Below are positions 1-10,633 of a stretch of 45,455 nt of DNA, piece by piece. The notes under the pieces were generated by a model. That model was not told where the DNA came from. It ran no database searches and saw only the letters and a list, made by a program, of their open reading frames with translations. The stretch comes from Candidatus Thiopontia autotrophica (GTDB lineage: Bacteria > Pseudomonadota > Gammaproteobacteria > GCF-002020875), in the NCBI GenBank assembly GCA_014384675.1, contig JACNFK010000023.1:60222-105676 (forward strand). The letters run 5' to 3'. Position 1 is the first letter of the stretch, and each line of letters opens with the position of its first letter. A program made the translations under genes and the position numbers.

Positions 1-59
1 GCTGATTGGGTAACGAAGTGACTTAATCAGAGCTTCCTTAGATAAGGAATCAACAGCTG

Positions 60-407
60 ATGAGTGTGAAAATTTACCATAACCCAAAATGCTCCAAGTG
101 TCGTCAGACCCTGGAGTTGATCAAAAATAAGAGTATTGAGCCTGAGATCGTGGAGTATATGAATACTCCGCCCACAGTAGATGAGCTGGATAATATTCTC
201 AATATGTTGGGGCTGGAGCCAGAGGCATTGATGCGCAAAAGAGAGACAGAGTATAAGGAGTCTGGTCTGGATCAGCCAGGGCTAAGCCGTTCACAACAGA
301 TCGAAAAGATGGTTGCCTTCCCCAGAGTAATTGAGCGCCCTATTGTTGTTAACGATGGCAAGGCTGCTGTAGGCCGCCCACCAGAGATGGTGCTCGATAT
401 CCTGTAA
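60..407 (+). CDS. arsC: ArsC-family reductase (arsenate reductase-like, YfgD/ArsC)
   Basis: A 115-residue thioredoxin-fold protein of the glutaredoxin-linked ArsC family, which reduces arsenate to arsenite through one catalytic cysteine. The N-terminal HNPKCSKC motif places the likely catalytic Cys at residue 11, with a second Cys at 14. The family arginines appear in the LMRKRE, ERPIVV and GRPPE segments, and the protein ends in VLDIL as in E. coli ArsC. Length is normal for the family. The ATG is preceded by AAGGA about 11 nt upstream. There is no arsenite pump or arsR beside it, so a housekeeping YfgD-like role is as likely as true arsenic resistance. It converges on mlaA with only 7 nt between stop codons. 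Confidence 0.88.
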   Translation: MSVKIYHNPKCSKCRQTLELIKNKSIEPEIVEYMNTPPTVDELDNILNMLGLEPEALMRKRETEYKESGLDQPGLSRSQQIEKMVAFPRVIERPIVVNDGKAAVGRPPEMVLDIL

Positions 408-414
408 AGATTTA

Positions 415-1185
415 TTAAAAGTCTTCTGGAAGCTCAGGAAGCGGAGCATTGCCATCAAAGATCAGATCTTCACGTTTCTGCAGGTAGGAGTCACGCATGA
501 AGGCATAGGGATCAAAGCTTGCATCGTCAATGATCTCTTTCGTGCCCAGCAGATCTGCACGGGTACTGATTGCCTTGGTAACAAACAGGGTGTTTCTTGT
601 CCCTTCTGAGTCTATCTCGTCAGTGAGCTTGAAGATTTGGGTATCATCAACCTCTACGGTATTTCCGATCCACATCTCCGTACCTGTTCCAAAAGCATCA
701 CGTATTGTGCTTGGGCCCAGAACAGGGATTACAAAGTATGGCCCACTACCAACACCCCATACGGCAAGTGTCTGCCCCAGATCCTCGTCATGCTTTGTGA
801 GGCCTGCCGCGGTAGCAACGTCAAACAGTCCGGCAATTCCTATGGTTGTGTTGATACCAAAGCGTACTGTGTCGGATGCGGCATCTCCCAGTTTGAACTG
901 AAGCAGATTATTAAGAATGTTGAATGGCTCGTGCAGATTGCTGAAGAAGTTGCTGATGCCACGCTCAATAGGATCAGGAAAGAGGTCATGGTACCCCTCC
1001 GCAATCGGTTTCAGAATATTCTCGTCCAGGGCCTCATTAAACCCAAACATGGCTCTGTTATACCCTTCCAGAGGATCATTTACTGTTACCTCGTCTAAAT
1101 CCAGTATATCCTCCGCAGACCATGCGGTTGTAAGAGGGGCCGATATAGCCAATAGCAGGATAACTGGGAGCGCAATTTTTTTCAT
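415..1185 (-). CDS. mlaA: MlaA/VacJ outer-membrane phospholipid removal protein
   Basis: A 256-residue MlaA (VacJ) protein. The family forms a ring in the inner leaflet of the outer membrane and passes mislocalised phospholipids to MlaC. Diagnostic segments are DPLEGYNRAMFGFNE near residue 37, the FFSNLHEPFNILNNLLQ region and GPYFVIPVLGPST near 150. The N-terminus (MKKIALPVILLLAISAPL) is a signal peptide with probable cleavage near AWS-A. It has no lipobox, and the whole protein has no cysteine, unlike the lipidated E. coli protein. The mlaFEDCB genes are not nearby. It is transcribed divergently from the DUF218 gene at 1276, and a candidate promoter lies at 1219-1247. Confidence 0.92.
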   Translation of the reverse strand: MKKIALPVILLLAISAPLTTAWSAEDILDLDEVTVNDPLEGYNRAMFGFNEALDENILKPIAEGYHDLFPDPIERGISNFFSNLHEPFNILNNLLQFKLGDAASDTVRFGINTTIGIAGLFDVATAAGLTKHDEDLGQTLAVWGVGSGPYFVIPVLGPSTIRDAFGTGTEMWIGNTVEVDDTQIFKLTDEIDSEGTRNTLFVTKAISTRADLLGTKEIIDDASFDPYAFMRDSYLQKREDLIFDGNAPLPELPEDF

Positions 1186-1218
1186 AAGATAGCTGATAAT
1201 TTATCGAAGCGGCCGACC

Positions 1219-1247
1219 ATTGTATAAAAATGGCGCTGTAAGAGCAA
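1219..1247 (-). promoter_or_regulatory. Candidate sigma70 promoter for mlaA
   Basis: On the minus strand, TTGCTC (1242-1247) and TACAAT (1219-1224) are separated by 17 nt, about 35 nt upstream of the mlaA ATG. Spacing is ideal and the -10 matches 5 of 6. Assigned by motif only. Confidence 0.4.
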
Positions 1248-1275
1248 TGAATGTAAAAAGAGTGATGAAACATAG

Positions 1276-2061
1276 ATGACCGAGACAATAAGATTGATTG
1301 AAGCCTGGTTAATGCCGCCGGGGGGAGTGCTGCTGGTACTTATGTTGGCACTATTGGTTGCCTCAAGGAGACGACGATTTGCCACAACATTAATATGGGC
1401 GGCAACCAGCGCGCTCTATCTGTTCAGCACGCCGTGGATGATGTTTAAGTTGGCAGAGCAACTAGAGACTATTTCTCCCCTACAGGAGATGCCAGTGTTG
1501 GAGAGAGGCCAGTTGGCGGCCATCGTTGTTTTGGGAGGCGGACGCTATACTGCAGCACCTGAATTTGGTCGTGATGTGGTGGGGACATCAACCTTGGCAA
1601 GGTTGCGATATGGGGCCTATCTGCACAGGCAGACTGCACTTCCAATTCTTGTTACTGGTGGTACGCCTCTGAACGAGGCTGCCCCGGAATCGCAACTGAT
1701 GGCCGATAGTCTTAGGGATGACTTTGCGATCGCTGATGTCTGGCAGGAGAACAAGAGCATTAATACCTGGGAGCATGCCCGTTTTGTTCCTCCTGTTCTT
1801 AGGCAGAAGGGGGTCTCTACAGTGGTATTGGTAACCCATGCATCCCATTTGCCGCGTGCACTGCGGGTTTTCCAGAGCTCTCCGGAGATGGAGGGGATGA
1901 CCATAATACCGGCACCAACGGCCTTTACCACCAAAGGGAAGATGGATCATGGTTTTGGGATGTGGCGCCCAAGTGCTGGTGCACTGAGTAAAAACGTAAC
2001 TTTTCTCCATGAGTGGGGCGGCATGCTCTGGTACCAGATCAGATATTCGGCCGACACCTAG
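1276..2061 (+). CDS. YdcF/ElyC-like DUF218 envelope protein
   Basis: A 261-residue DUF218 protein of the ElyC/SanA/YdcF group. ElyC-type proteins affect peptidoglycan or lipid-carrier homeostasis in the envelope, but the biochemical reaction is not settled. Two N-terminal hydrophobic segments (about residues 14-30 and 37-53) anchor it, followed by the DUF218 Rossmann-like domain with VVLGGG (84-89), ILVTGG, ENKSINTWEHA and VLVTHASHLPRA. The ATG at 1276 has only a weak ribosome site. mnmG follows 16 nt after the stop, so the two may be cotranscribed. The family is clear; the exact cellular role is inferred. Confidence 0.82.
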   Translation: MTETIRLIEAWLMPPGGVLLVLMLALLVASRRRRFATTLIWAATSALYLFSTPWMMFKLAEQLETISPLQEMPVLERGQLAAIVVLGGGRYTAAPEFGRDVVGTSTLARLRYGAYLHRQTALPILVTGGTPLNEAAPESQLMADSLRDDFAIADVWQENKSINTWEHARFVPPVLRQKGVSTVVLVTHASHLPRALRVFQSSPEMEGMTIIPAPTAFTTKGKMDHGFGMWRPSAGALSKNVTFLHEWGGMLWYQIRYSADT

Positions 2062-2077
2062 TTGATATAATTCCCTG

Positions 2078-3970
2078 ATGGATTATCCAGATAAGTTTGA
2101 TGTCATCATTATTGGCGGCGGCCATGCCGGCACTGAGGCCGCGCTGGCGGCAGCCCGCATGGGTGTACGCACGCTGCTATTGACTCACAACATAGAGACT
2201 CTGGGGCAGATGAGCTGCAATCCGGCAATTGGTGGGATTGGTAAAGGGCATCTGGTCAAGGAGGTGGATGCGCTTGGTGGTTTTATGGCGCATGCTGCAG
2301 ATCGTTCTGGCATTCAGTTCCGCACTCTCAACCGCAGTAAAGGGGCTGCTGTACAGGCAACCAGGGCTCAGGCAGATCGCCAATTATATAAACAGGCGGT
2401 AAGGGGTGCTCTTGAAAACCAGCCCAATCTGACAATTTTTCAACAGTCGGTTGATGACCTGTTGCTTGATGGTGATTGTGTTGTTGGGGTAGAGAGTCAA
2501 GCGGGGATACGTTTTTCTGCACCATCTGTTGTGCTGACTGCAGGCACTTTTCTGAATGGGGTAATCCATGTGGGGCTCTCCAATATGTCTGGTGGACGCA
2601 TGGGTGATCCTCCATCATTCAAGCTTGCAGAGAGATTGCGTGAGCTACCATTTAGGGCGCGGCGACTAAAAACCGGTACCCCGCCCCGTATTGACGGACG
2701 TACTATTGACTATGGACTGCTTGATGAGCAGCCAGGCGATAAGCCGCTGCCGGTATTCTCCTATCTGGGAGATCTTTCGGAGCATCCCCAACAGATTTCA
2801 TGCTGGATAACACATACCAATGAGCGGACACATGAAATCATTCGTGGTGGATTGGATCGATCCCCCATGTACAGCGGAGTAATTGAGGGAGTTGGCCCAC
2901 GCTACTGTCCATCTGTTGAGGATAAAGTGGTCCGTTTCTCGGAGCGAGAATCACATCAGATCTTTGTAGAGCCTGAGGGGCTCAACACCCATGAGGTATA
3001 TCCCAATGGAATCTCAACCAGTCTGCCTTTTGATATTCAGCTTGACCTTGTTCGCTCTATAAGAGGCCTTGAAAAGGCGCACATCACACGGCCAGGTTAT
3101 GCCATAGAGTATGACTTTTTTGATCCACGTGATCTGAGACCGTCACTGGAGACCAAAGCCCTGCATGGACTGTTCTTTGCTGGTCAGATTAATGGTACAA
3201 CCGGATATGAAGAGGCCGCTGCCCAGGGGCTGGTGGCGGGGTGTAATGCTGCACGGAGGGCACAAAACCGGGAGGCATGGTCTCCCAGGCGTGAGGAGTC
3301 ATATATCGGGGTTTTGATTGATGACCTGATTACCCGTGGCACCAATGAGCCATATCGCATGTTTACCAGCAGGGCGGAGTACAGGCTGTTGTTGCGAGAA
3401 GACAATGCTGATCTGCGGCTGACAGAACAGGGGCGTGAATTAGGTATGGTTGATAACCAACGATGGGATGCTTTTCGGCAAAAAAGGGATTTAATTGCGA
3501 ACGAGCAGCAACGATTACGAGAGAGCTGGGTTCGCCCTCAAACAGTGACAGAGAGTGAGGCGATACGAGTGCTGGGAGATAAGATGCGCCGTGAACATAG
3601 CCTTATGGACCTACTGAGTCGCCCCAAAGTTGGTTATCGTGAACTTGTGAGCATGGATGGAGTGGATGACCCGGGGCTGGATCAAGCTGTGATAGAGCAG
3701 GTGGAGATTCAGGCCAAATATGCGGGCTATATTGAACGTCAGCAGCAGGAGATTGAGAAGAACAGGCGTCATGAGGAGATGAGGCTGCCTGACTCACTGG
3801 ATTATCGACAGGTCTCAGGGCTCTCCATTGAGATTCAAGAGAAGCTGGAGAAACAGTCTCCAGAAACCCTGGGTCAGGCCGGAAGAATTCCAGGAATGAC
3901 GCCAGCTGCACTCTCTCTGTTACGTGTTCATCTAAAAAAACGAGACCTCCAAAAGAGGGCTGCTACGTGA
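2078..3970 (+). CDS. mnmG: tRNA uridine-5-carboxymethylaminomethyl modification enzyme MnmG (GidA)
   Basis: Full-length, 630-residue MnmG. With MnmE it installs the carboxymethylaminomethyl group on U34 of certain tRNAs, using FAD, NADH and methylene-tetrahydrofolate. The FAD-binding GGGHAG motif is at residues 13-18, the SCNPAIGG signature at 46-53, and the C-terminal MnmE/tRNA-binding helical domain is intact (LRVHLKKR near the end). mnmE is not adjacent. The gene opens the classical mnmG-rsmG-parA-parB-atp block found near the replication origin in many Gammaproteobacteria, and its last codons overlap the rsmG start. Confidence 0.97.
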   Translation: MDYPDKFDVIIIGGGHAGTEAALAAARMGVRTLLLTHNIETLGQMSCNPAIGGIGKGHLVKEVDALGGFMAHAADRSGIQFRTLNRSKGAAVQATRAQADRQLYKQAVRGALENQPNLTIFQQSVDDLLLDGDCVVGVESQAGIRFSAPSVVLTAGTFLNGVIHVGLSNMSGGRMGDPPSFKLAERLRELPFRARRLKTGTPPRIDGRTIDYGLLDEQPGDKPLPVFSYLGDLSEHPQQISCWITHTNERTHEIIRGGLDRSPMYSGVIEGVGPRYCPSVEDKVVRFSERESHQIFVEPEGLNTHEVYPNGISTSLPFDIQLDLVRSIRGLEKAHITRPGYAIEYDFFDPRDLRPSLETKALHGLFFAGQINGTTGYEEAAAQGLVAGCNAARRAQNREAWSPRREESYIGVLIDDLITRGTNEPYRMFTSRAEYRLLLREDNADLRLTEQGRELGMVDNQRWDAFRQKRDLIANEQQRLRESWVRPQTVTESEAIRVLGDKMRREHSLMDLLSRPKVGYRELVSMDGVDDPGLDQAVIEQVEIQAKYAGYIERQQQEIEKNRRHEEMRLPDSLDYRQVSGLSIEIQEKLEKQSPETLGQAGRIPGMTPAALSLLRVHLKKRDLQKRAAT

Positions 3971-4587
3971 GTTACAGCCAGATGGCTGTAGCAGCAGAAG
4001 AGATGGGTGTTGATCTGACAGCCAGTGACCAACAGCAGATTGAGCGCTATCTACAACTGCTGACACGATGGAACAGAGTATATAACCTGACTGCTATTCG
4101 TGATCCCGCAAAGATGGTGACCCACCATATTCTTGACAGCTTTTCCGTTATCCCTTTTTTATCGGGCAAGCGCATTGTCGATCTGGGAAGCGGGGCAGGC
4201 CTTCCGGGTATTCCCATCGCGATAATGCATCCTGATATGGAGGTGGTTATGGTGGATAGCAACATTAAAAAGAGCCGTTTTATCCAGCAGGCAATTCTTG
4301 AGCTGGGCTTGTCAAACGCATCTGTTGTACACTCTCGAGTTGAAGATATTGTTGAGGGCCAGCCATTTGATACAGTTGTCTCTAGAGCATTTACCTCATT
4401 GAGCAATTTTCTTGTGACATCGTTACCTCTACTGAAAGCTGGTGGAAGAGCTGTTGCAATGAAAGGAAAATGGCCTGAAGAGGAGGGTGGTGAGGTGATC
4501 AGTGGTTTTGAGTTGGAGCAGGCGGTTCCGGTTAAGGGGCCGGGCATCCATGCAGAGAGGCACATGGTTGTTTGCAGCAGGCAGTAA
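3967..4587 (+). CDS. rsmG: 16S rRNA (guanine527-N7)-methyltransferase RsmG (GidB)
   Basis: A 206-residue RsmG, the SAM-dependent methyltransferase that makes m7G527 in 16S rRNA. The SAM-binding motif I ([11 protein letters not shown]) starts at residue 71, and the [14 protein letters not shown] segment near 35-47 is typical of the family. Translation appears to begin at a GTG overlapping the mnmG stop by 4 nt (GTGA), which suggests translational coupling. Loss of this enzyme causes low-level streptomycin resistance in other bacteria; here the gene looks intact. Confidence 0.96.
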   Translation: MSYSQMAVAAEEMGVDLTASDQQQIERYLQLLTRWNRVYNLTAIRDPAKMVTHHILDSFSVIPFLSGKRIVDLGSGAGLPGIPIAIMHPDMEVVMVDSNIKKSRFIQQAILELGLSNASVVHSRVEDIVEGQPFDTVVSRAFTSLSNFLVTSLPLLKAGGRAVAMKGKWPEEEGGEVISGFELEQAVPVKGPGIHAERHMVVCSRQ

Positions 4588-4637
4588 CTGCTGAGATCAC
4601 GACAAGTTGCAGCGATATAATTTACAGAGAAGAGTGA

Positions 4638-5438
4638 ATGAGCAAGATTTACGCAATAGCAAACCAGAAAGGGGGGGGAGGCAAGACCACTACGGCAGTC
4701 AACCTTGCGTCTGCTCTTGGCTATTTTGAAGAGAAGGTATTGCTGATCGATCTGGATCCACAGGGTAATGCGACTACGGGCAGCGGCATTGACAAGCAGT
4801 TTGTGGAGTGGAGCGGTGTGGATGTGTTGTTGGGTGATGTGTCCATCCAGGAGGCGATTCAGAAAACAGATGGAGCGGGCTATGATCTGCTGGCGGCCAA
4901 TAGTGAATTGACAGCCGCAGAGGTTGAGCTTATGGCGGTGGAGGACCGTTTCCAGCGCCTTTCAACGGCACTTCAAGAGGTATCAACCGAATATAGTTAT
5001 GTCCTTATTGACTGCCCACCAACTCTGAACATTTTGACTTTGAACGCATTTGTTGCATCACATGGGGTGATTGTGCCTCTGCAATGTGAATATTATGCGC
5101 TGGAGGGGCTGACTGCACTGATGGAGACGATGGGGAGAGTACAAGAGACCCAAAATCCTGGCCTGAGGCTGCAGGGTATCGTTCGTACCATGTATGATGC
5201 AAGAAACCGTCTTTCGGTAGAGGTCTCGGAGCAGTTGATGTCCCATTTTGGTGATCAGGTTTATGAGACGGTGATTCCGAGAAATGTAACACTGGCGGAG
5301 GCACCCAGTTATGGCAGGCCCATAATCCACTATGCGCCGTCTTCTCGAGGAGCCTATGCGTATGTCGACCTGGCGGCAGAGATCCTGGAGCGCGCAGAGA
5401 AGGAAGTTAAACAGTCTGAAAATGGAGTTGATGAGTGA
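4638..5438 (+). CDS. parA: Chromosome partitioning ATPase ParA (Soj)
   Basis: A 266-residue ParA/Soj ATPase that binds nucleoid DNA in the ATP form and moves ParB-parS complexes. The deviant Walker A at residues 11-17 reads KGGGGKT instead of the near-universal KGGVGKT, so residue 14 is Gly, and it is encoded across eight consecutive G (4671-4678). Other motifs are normal: LIDLDPQGN, YVLIDCPPTLN and the VIPRNVTLAEAPSYG segment. The reading frame is intact. parB begins at the parA stop (TGATG), so the genes form one unit. Confidence 0.95.
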   Translation: MSKIYAIANQKGGGGKTTTAVNLASALGYFEEKVLLIDLDPQGNATTGSGIDKQFVEWSGVDVLLGDVSIQEAIQKTDGAGYDLLAANSELTAAEVELMAVEDRFQRLSTALQEVSTEYSYVLIDCPPTLNILTLNAFVASHGVIVPLQCEYYALEGLTALMETMGRVQETQNPGLRLQGIVRTMYDARNRLSVEVSEQLMSHFGDQVYETVIPRNVTLAEAPSYGRPIIHYAPSSRGAYAYVDLAAEILERAEKEVKQSENGVDE

Positions 5439-6364
5439 TGTCTGTAAGAAAAGGGGGGTTGGGGCGAGGGTTGGATTCACTTCTTGGGGCAGCTAAGGTG
5501 CCGAAGGTGCCGGTCGATCCCTCAGGATCGACCAGTGTGTCAACGGGAGGATCTACTGCACAAGGTCAGGCACCCAGCTCATTGCCACCAGTAACATCCC
5601 TGAAAACCCTGCCTGTCGATCTGCTGCAGCGCGGACAGTATCAGCCACGACGAGAGATTAACCAGGACGCCCTGGAAGAGCTGTCCAGCTCTATTCGTGC
5701 ACAGGGCGTTATTCAGCCGATTGTTGTGCGCTCCATCGGTGAAGGGCGCTATGAGATTATTGCTGGTGAGCGACGCTGGCGGGCTGCACAATTGGCGGGA
5801 CTTCAAGAGATTCCGGTGGTTATCAAACAAATTTCAGATCAGGCAGCCATGGCGATGGCGCTGATTGAGAACATTCAGCGAGAAGATCTAAACCCTATTG
5901 AGGAGGCCGTTGCACTGCAGAGGTTGATCAAGGAGTTTGGGCTAACTCAGCAGAAGGCGGCAGATGCAGTAGGCCGCTCTCGTACCTCGGTAACCAATAT
6001 GTTGCGCCTGCTGAACCTTAATGCAGAGGTGGGACAGTTACTGGAGAAGGGCAAGCTGGAGATGGGGCATGCCCGCGCCTTGCTTGCACTGGAGGGTGAA
6101 CAGCAGAGCGAGGCAGCCAAACAGGTAATCCTGTTGGGGCTCTCGGTCAGGGAGGCAGAAAAACTTGTCCGCAAGATGCTGAACCCCCCGAAGAGAAGAG
6201 TAGTCGAAGAGGTTGATCCCAACGTCAGACACCTGCAGACGAGGCTTTCAGAAACACTCGGCGCATCGGTTACCATTCATCAGAGTGGTAAAGGGCGGGG
6301 AAAATTGACCATTCAGTACAACTCCCTGGATGAGCTGGATGGCATTCTTGAACATATAAAATAG
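5438..6364 (+). CDS. parB: Chromosome partitioning protein ParB (Spo0J)
   Basis: A ParB of about 308 residues, the CTP-dependent clamp that loads at parS and spreads along DNA. The N-terminal KGGLGRGLDSLLG is the ParA-interacting peptide. The ParB/Srx nuclease-like fold contains YEIIAGERRWRA and ENIQREDLNPIEEA, followed by a helix-turn-helix around QQKAADAVGRSRTSVTNML and a C-terminal dimerisation domain. The ATG at 5438 overlaps the parA stop by one base; a GTG at 5435 is also possible. No parS-like palindrome was found in this window. Confidence 0.95.
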   Translation: MSVRKGGLGRGLDSLLGAAKVPKVPVDPSGSTSVSTGGSTAQGQAPSSLPPVTSLKTLPVDLLQRGQYQPRREINQDALEELSSSIRAQGVIQPIVVRSIGEGRYEIIAGERRWRAAQLAGLQEIPVVIKQISDQAAMAMALIENIQREDLNPIEEAVALQRLIKEFGLTQQKAADAVGRSRTSVTNMLRLLNLNAEVGQLLEKGKLEMGHARALLALEGEQQSEAAKQVILLGLSVREAEKLVRKMLNPPKRRVVEEVDPNVRHLQTRLSETLGASVTIHQSGKGRGKLTIQYNSLDELDGILEHIK

Positions 6365-6400
6365 TTACTTTTCTCAATATTCTAATTGACCAGCCTATTT

Positions 6401-6832
6401 ATGATTTCTATAATACCGCCAGTTGGAAGGTTGGGGGTTCTGCTTCTTCAGGCTGTTTTTGTCGCCTTTTTGGCGCTGTTGGCTGAATGGGCATGGAGAG
6501 CTGACTCGGCGTTGCCTATTCTATACGGCGGTACAGTGTCTGTTGCCAATATGGCCTGGTTGTTGTGGCGGCTCAAACGGGAAGAAAAAAACAGTTCCCG
6601 GAGTGGTGTCGGCCATGATTCAGAGCAGAGTGCTCGCAGGACGGTGATATCGCTTTACATGACCGCGGTAGAGCGTTTTGTTTTGGTCTCTGCCCTGTTT
6701 GTGTTTGGAATGGTGAGTTTGGAGTTGGAGCCGGTAGCTCTAATCACAGGGTTCATTGCAGGACAGTTGGCGCTACTTATCGGAAGCGGCTACAATGAGT
6801 CCCGTGATATAAAAAAATTAAAGAACAAATAA
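6401..6832 (+). CDS. atpI: ATP synthase protein I (AtpI)
   Basis: A small membrane protein of 143 residues with four hydrophobic segments, placed directly before atpB as atpI normally is. AtpI proteins aid assembly or stability of the c-ring and perhaps magnesium uptake; sequence conservation is low, so the call leans on position and topology. The ATG at 6401 has no clear ribosome site. An in-frame TTG at 6386 would add five residues. Confidence 0.8.
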   Translation: MISIIPPVGRLGVLLLQAVFVAFLALLAEWAWRADSALPILYGGTVSVANMAWLLWRLKREEKNSSRSGVGHDSEQSARRTVISLYMTAVERFVLVSALFVFGMVSLELEPVALITGFIAGQLALLIGSGYNESRDIKKLKNK

Positions 6833-6846
6833 TTAATAATTTATAG

Positions 6847-7713
<867 letters not shown>

Positions 7714-7738
7714 GATTTTGAATTTATTTTATTACTAG

Positions 7739-7981
<243 letters not shown>

Positions 7982-8008
7982 ATCGCTGGATAAACTCGGG
8001 AATAGGCT

Positions 8009-8479
8009 ATGAATATCAATGCCACACTGATCGGACAGTCGATCGCATTTTTCCTGTTCGTACTTTTTGTAATGAAGTACGTTTGGCCTCCTTTGATGGC
8101 GGCTCTGGATGAGCGTAAAAAACAGATAGCTGACGGGTTGGCTGCAGCAGAGCGAGGTCATCGTGAGCATGAGCTTTCTGAACAACGTGCGACAGAGGTT
8201 ATTAGAGAGGCGCACGATGAGGCCGGCCAGATTATCGGTCGAGCGCAGCAGCGTGCCAGTGAGGTGGTTGAGGAGTCAAAAGGAAAGGCGACCGATGAAG
8301 CGGACCGCATTATTGAATCAGCACACTCCACTATTGAGCAGGAGATAAACAGTGCCCGTGAGAAATTGCGAGCAGACGTCTCGGCCCTGGCCCTGGCAGG
8401 CGCATCACAGATTCTTCAGCGTGAGGTGAATGAGTCTGATCACCAGCAGATCCTCGCTGAGTTGAGCGCCAAGCTGTAG
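8009..8479 (+). CDS. atpF: F1Fo ATP synthase subunit b
   Basis: A 156-residue peripheral-stalk subunit: one N-terminal membrane helix (about residues 8-27), the short KYVWPPLMAALDERKKQIADGL segment seen in the E. coli b subunit, then a long charged coiled coil that dimerises and reaches the top of F1. Length equals that of E. coli AtpF. It sits between atpE and atpH in the standard order. Confidence 0.97.
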   Translation: MNINATLIGQSIAFFLFVLFVMKYVWPPLMAALDERKKQIADGLAAAERGHREHELSEQRATEVIREAHDEAGQIIGRAQQRASEVVEESKGKATDEADRIIESAHSTIEQEINSAREKLRADVSALALAGASQILQREVNESDHQQILAELSAKL

Positions 8480-8491
8480 AGGCTACAGGAA

Positions 8492-9028
8492 ATGGAAGAG
8501 AGAACAACAGTTGCTCGACCCTATGCAGAGGCTGCCTATGCGCAGGCACGTCAGGAAAATCGGATTGAAGAGTGGGCCGGTGCCACCGAGCTACTTTCAA
8601 TGATTGTTAGTGATTCTGCCGTTGCAACGCGATTGAATGATCCAAGAGTACCTGGTCAGCAACTAACGGATCTGGTAATTGGTATTGATAGCGACACATT
8701 TTCGGGCACAACTGAGAATTTCGTCAAGGTTCTACAAGAGAATGGGCGACTTGGTTATGCGCCAGAGATCTCGACCCTTTTTCATCAGCTTAAGGCAGCA
8801 GATGAAAATAGTCTGGACGTTGAGGTAATTTCGGCTTATTCGTTGGATGCGGCATCAGAGGATGCAATAGCATCAGCAATAAAAGATAAAATGGGTAAAG
8901 AGATCCAGATGACCACAAAGGTTGATCAATCTCTAATTGGGGGCGTCATTGTTCGTGTAGGTGATCAGGTGATTGATTCATCACTGCGCGGCAGAATGAA
9001 CCAACTTTCAAATGAACTGCATGGCTAA
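8492..9028 (+). CDS. atpH: F1Fo ATP synthase subunit delta
   Basis: A 178-residue delta subunit that links the b stalk to the top of the alpha3beta3 hexamer. The start resembles family members (ARPYAEAAYAQA, residues 8-19), and the C-terminal QSLIGGVIVRVGDQVIDSSL motif is diagnostic. It lies 12 nt downstream of atpF, in the normal order. Confidence 0.96.
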   Translation: MEERTTVARPYAEAAYAQARQENRIEEWAGATELLSMIVSDSAVATRLNDPRVPGQQLTDLVIGIDSDTFSGTTENFVKVLQENGRLGYAPEISTLFHQLKAADENSLDVEVISAYSLDAASEDAIASAIKDKMGKEIQMTTKVDQSLIGGVIVRVGDQVIDSSLRGRMNQLSNELHG

Positions 9029-9076
9029 CCATCAGTTCAGATAATTTAATTTTACGTACTGTTTTAAGGAGTAATC

Positions 9077-10618
9077 ATGCAACTCAACCCTTCTGAAGTC
9101 AGCGAACTGATCCGGAAGAAAATCGAGAGCTTTGAGCCGCTTGCCGAGGCCCGTACAGAGGGAACGGTAGTCAGTTTGGCAGATGGCGTGGTGCGCTTGC
9201 ACGGCCTTAGTGATGCCATGCAGGGCGAGATGATCGAGTTTCCGGGAAATACTTATGGCATGGCACTGAACCTTGAGAGAGATTCAGTTGGTGCAGTAAT
9301 TCTAGGTTCATACGAACATATTTCAGAGGGCGACACAGTTCGCTGTACCGGCAAGATTCTTGAGGTTCCTGTTGGTGAGGCGCTGTTGGGACGAGTTGTC
9401 GATTCACTGGGTAATCCACTGGATGGGAAAGGTCCCATTGAGGCAAGTGAGACTCAGCCTATCGAGAAGATTGCACCAGGTGTAATTGCACGTAAATCAG
9501 TCGATCAACCAGTACAGACAGGACTTAAAGCGGTTGACGCAATGGTTCCAATTGGCCGTGGTCAGCGCGAGTTGATTATTGGTGATCGTCAGACTGGAAA
9601 GACGGCTGTGGCAGTGGATGCAATCATCAACCAGAAGGGAACTGGTGTTAAATGTATCTATGTTGCGGTGGGACAAAAGGCATCATCAATTGCCGAGGTT
9701 GTACGCAGGCTGGAAGAGCATGATGCACTGGAGCACACGATTATTGTGGCAGCGGCAGCATCTGATTCTGCTGCAATGCAGTACATCGCGCCCTATTCAG
9801 GCTGCACCATGGGAGAGTACTTTCGTGACAAGGGTGAGGATGCACTGATTGTTTATGATGACCTGACCAAGCAGGCATGGGCATATCGTCAGGTTTCACT
9901 GTTGCTGCGTCGTCCGCCGGGTCGTGAGGCCTATCCTGGTGATGTTTTCTATCTTCACTCTCGTCTGTTGGAGCGTGCATCACGCATTAATGAGGATGAG
10001 GTAAGCAAGCGCACCAATGGTGCAGTAACCGGGCAGACCGGTTCACTAACGGCGTTGCCAATTATTGAGACTCAGGCGGGCGATGTATCTGCCTTTGTAC
10101 CAACCAATGTTATTTCGATTACAGATGGACAGATCTTCCTCGAAACCGATCTGTTTAACTCAGGCATACGTCCAGCAATCAATGCAGGTCTTTCGGTATC
10201 TCGTGTGGGTGGTGCAGCACAGACCAAAATCATTAAAAAGCTTGGTGGTGGCGTCCGTCTTGATCTGGCGCAGTATCGTGAGCTGGCAGCATTTGCCCAG
10301 TTTGCATCCGATCTTGATGAGGCTACTCGTAAGCAGATTGAGCGTGGTCAGCGTGTTACCGAGCTAATGAAGCAGAAGCAGTATGAGCCAATGAAGGTTG
10401 CAGAGTTGGCAACTTCACTGTTTGCAGCGAATGAGGGTTATCTGGATGATATTGACCCGTCCAAGATTGTTGATTTTGAAGAGGCGCTACAGTCTTACAT
10501 GAAGAGCTCGCAGTCTGAGCTGCTTGATACCATCAATGAGTCTGGTGACTACAACGACTCAATCGAATCATCATTGCGTGCCGCAATTGATGACTTCAAG
10601 ACAAATCACAGCTGGTAA
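9077..10618 (+). CDS. atpA: F1Fo ATP synthase subunit alpha
   Basis: A 513-residue alpha subunit, the non-catalytic nucleotide-binding partner of beta. The P-loop GDRQTGKT is at residues 169-176, and the [10 protein letters not shown] segment near 370 carries the arginine that reaches into the beta active site. Length is identical to E. coli AtpA. AAGGAG about 6 nt before the ATG gives a strong ribosome site. Confidence 0.99.
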   Translation: MQLNPSEVSELIRKKIESFEPLAEARTEGTVVSLADGVVRLHGLSDAMQGEMIEFPGNTYGMALNLERDSVGAVILGSYEHISEGDTVRCTGKILEVPVGEALLGRVVDSLGNPLDGKGPIEASETQPIEKIAPGVIARKSVDQPVQTGLKAVDAMVPIGRGQRELIIGDRQTGKTAVAVDAIINQKGTGVKCIYVAVGQKASSIAEVVRRLEEHDALEHTIIVAAAASDSAAMQYIAPYSGCTMGEYFRDKGEDALIVYDDLTKQAWAYRQVSLLLRRPPGREAYPGDVFYLHSRLLERASRINEDEVSKRTNGAVTGQTGSLTALPIIETQAGDVSAFVPTNVISITDGQIFLETDLFNSGIRPAINAGLSVSRVGGAAQTKIIKKLGGGVRLDLAQYRELAAFAQFASDLDEATRKQIERGQRVTELMKQKQYEPMKVAELATSLFAANEGYLDDIDPSKIVDFEEALQSYMKSSQSELLDTINESGDYNDSIESSLRAAIDDFKTNHSW

Positions 10619-10633
10619 GGGTATTTTTATCTC

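Noticed and set aside
60-407. arsC and the ArsR-family gene at 39474 as parts of an arsenic resistance system
   Set aside because: They are 39 kb apart, the ArsR lacks the arsenic-binding motif, and no arsenite transporter is present.
530-1192. Several plus-strand open frames of 90-150 codons opposite mlaA
   Set aside because: They are antisense shadows of a well-conserved gene, with low-complexity translations and no ribosome sites.
2080-2100. DnaA-box-like TTATCCAGA at the mnmG start
   Set aside because: A single imperfect match inside coding sequence, with no cluster or AT-rich unwinding region, is not an origin.
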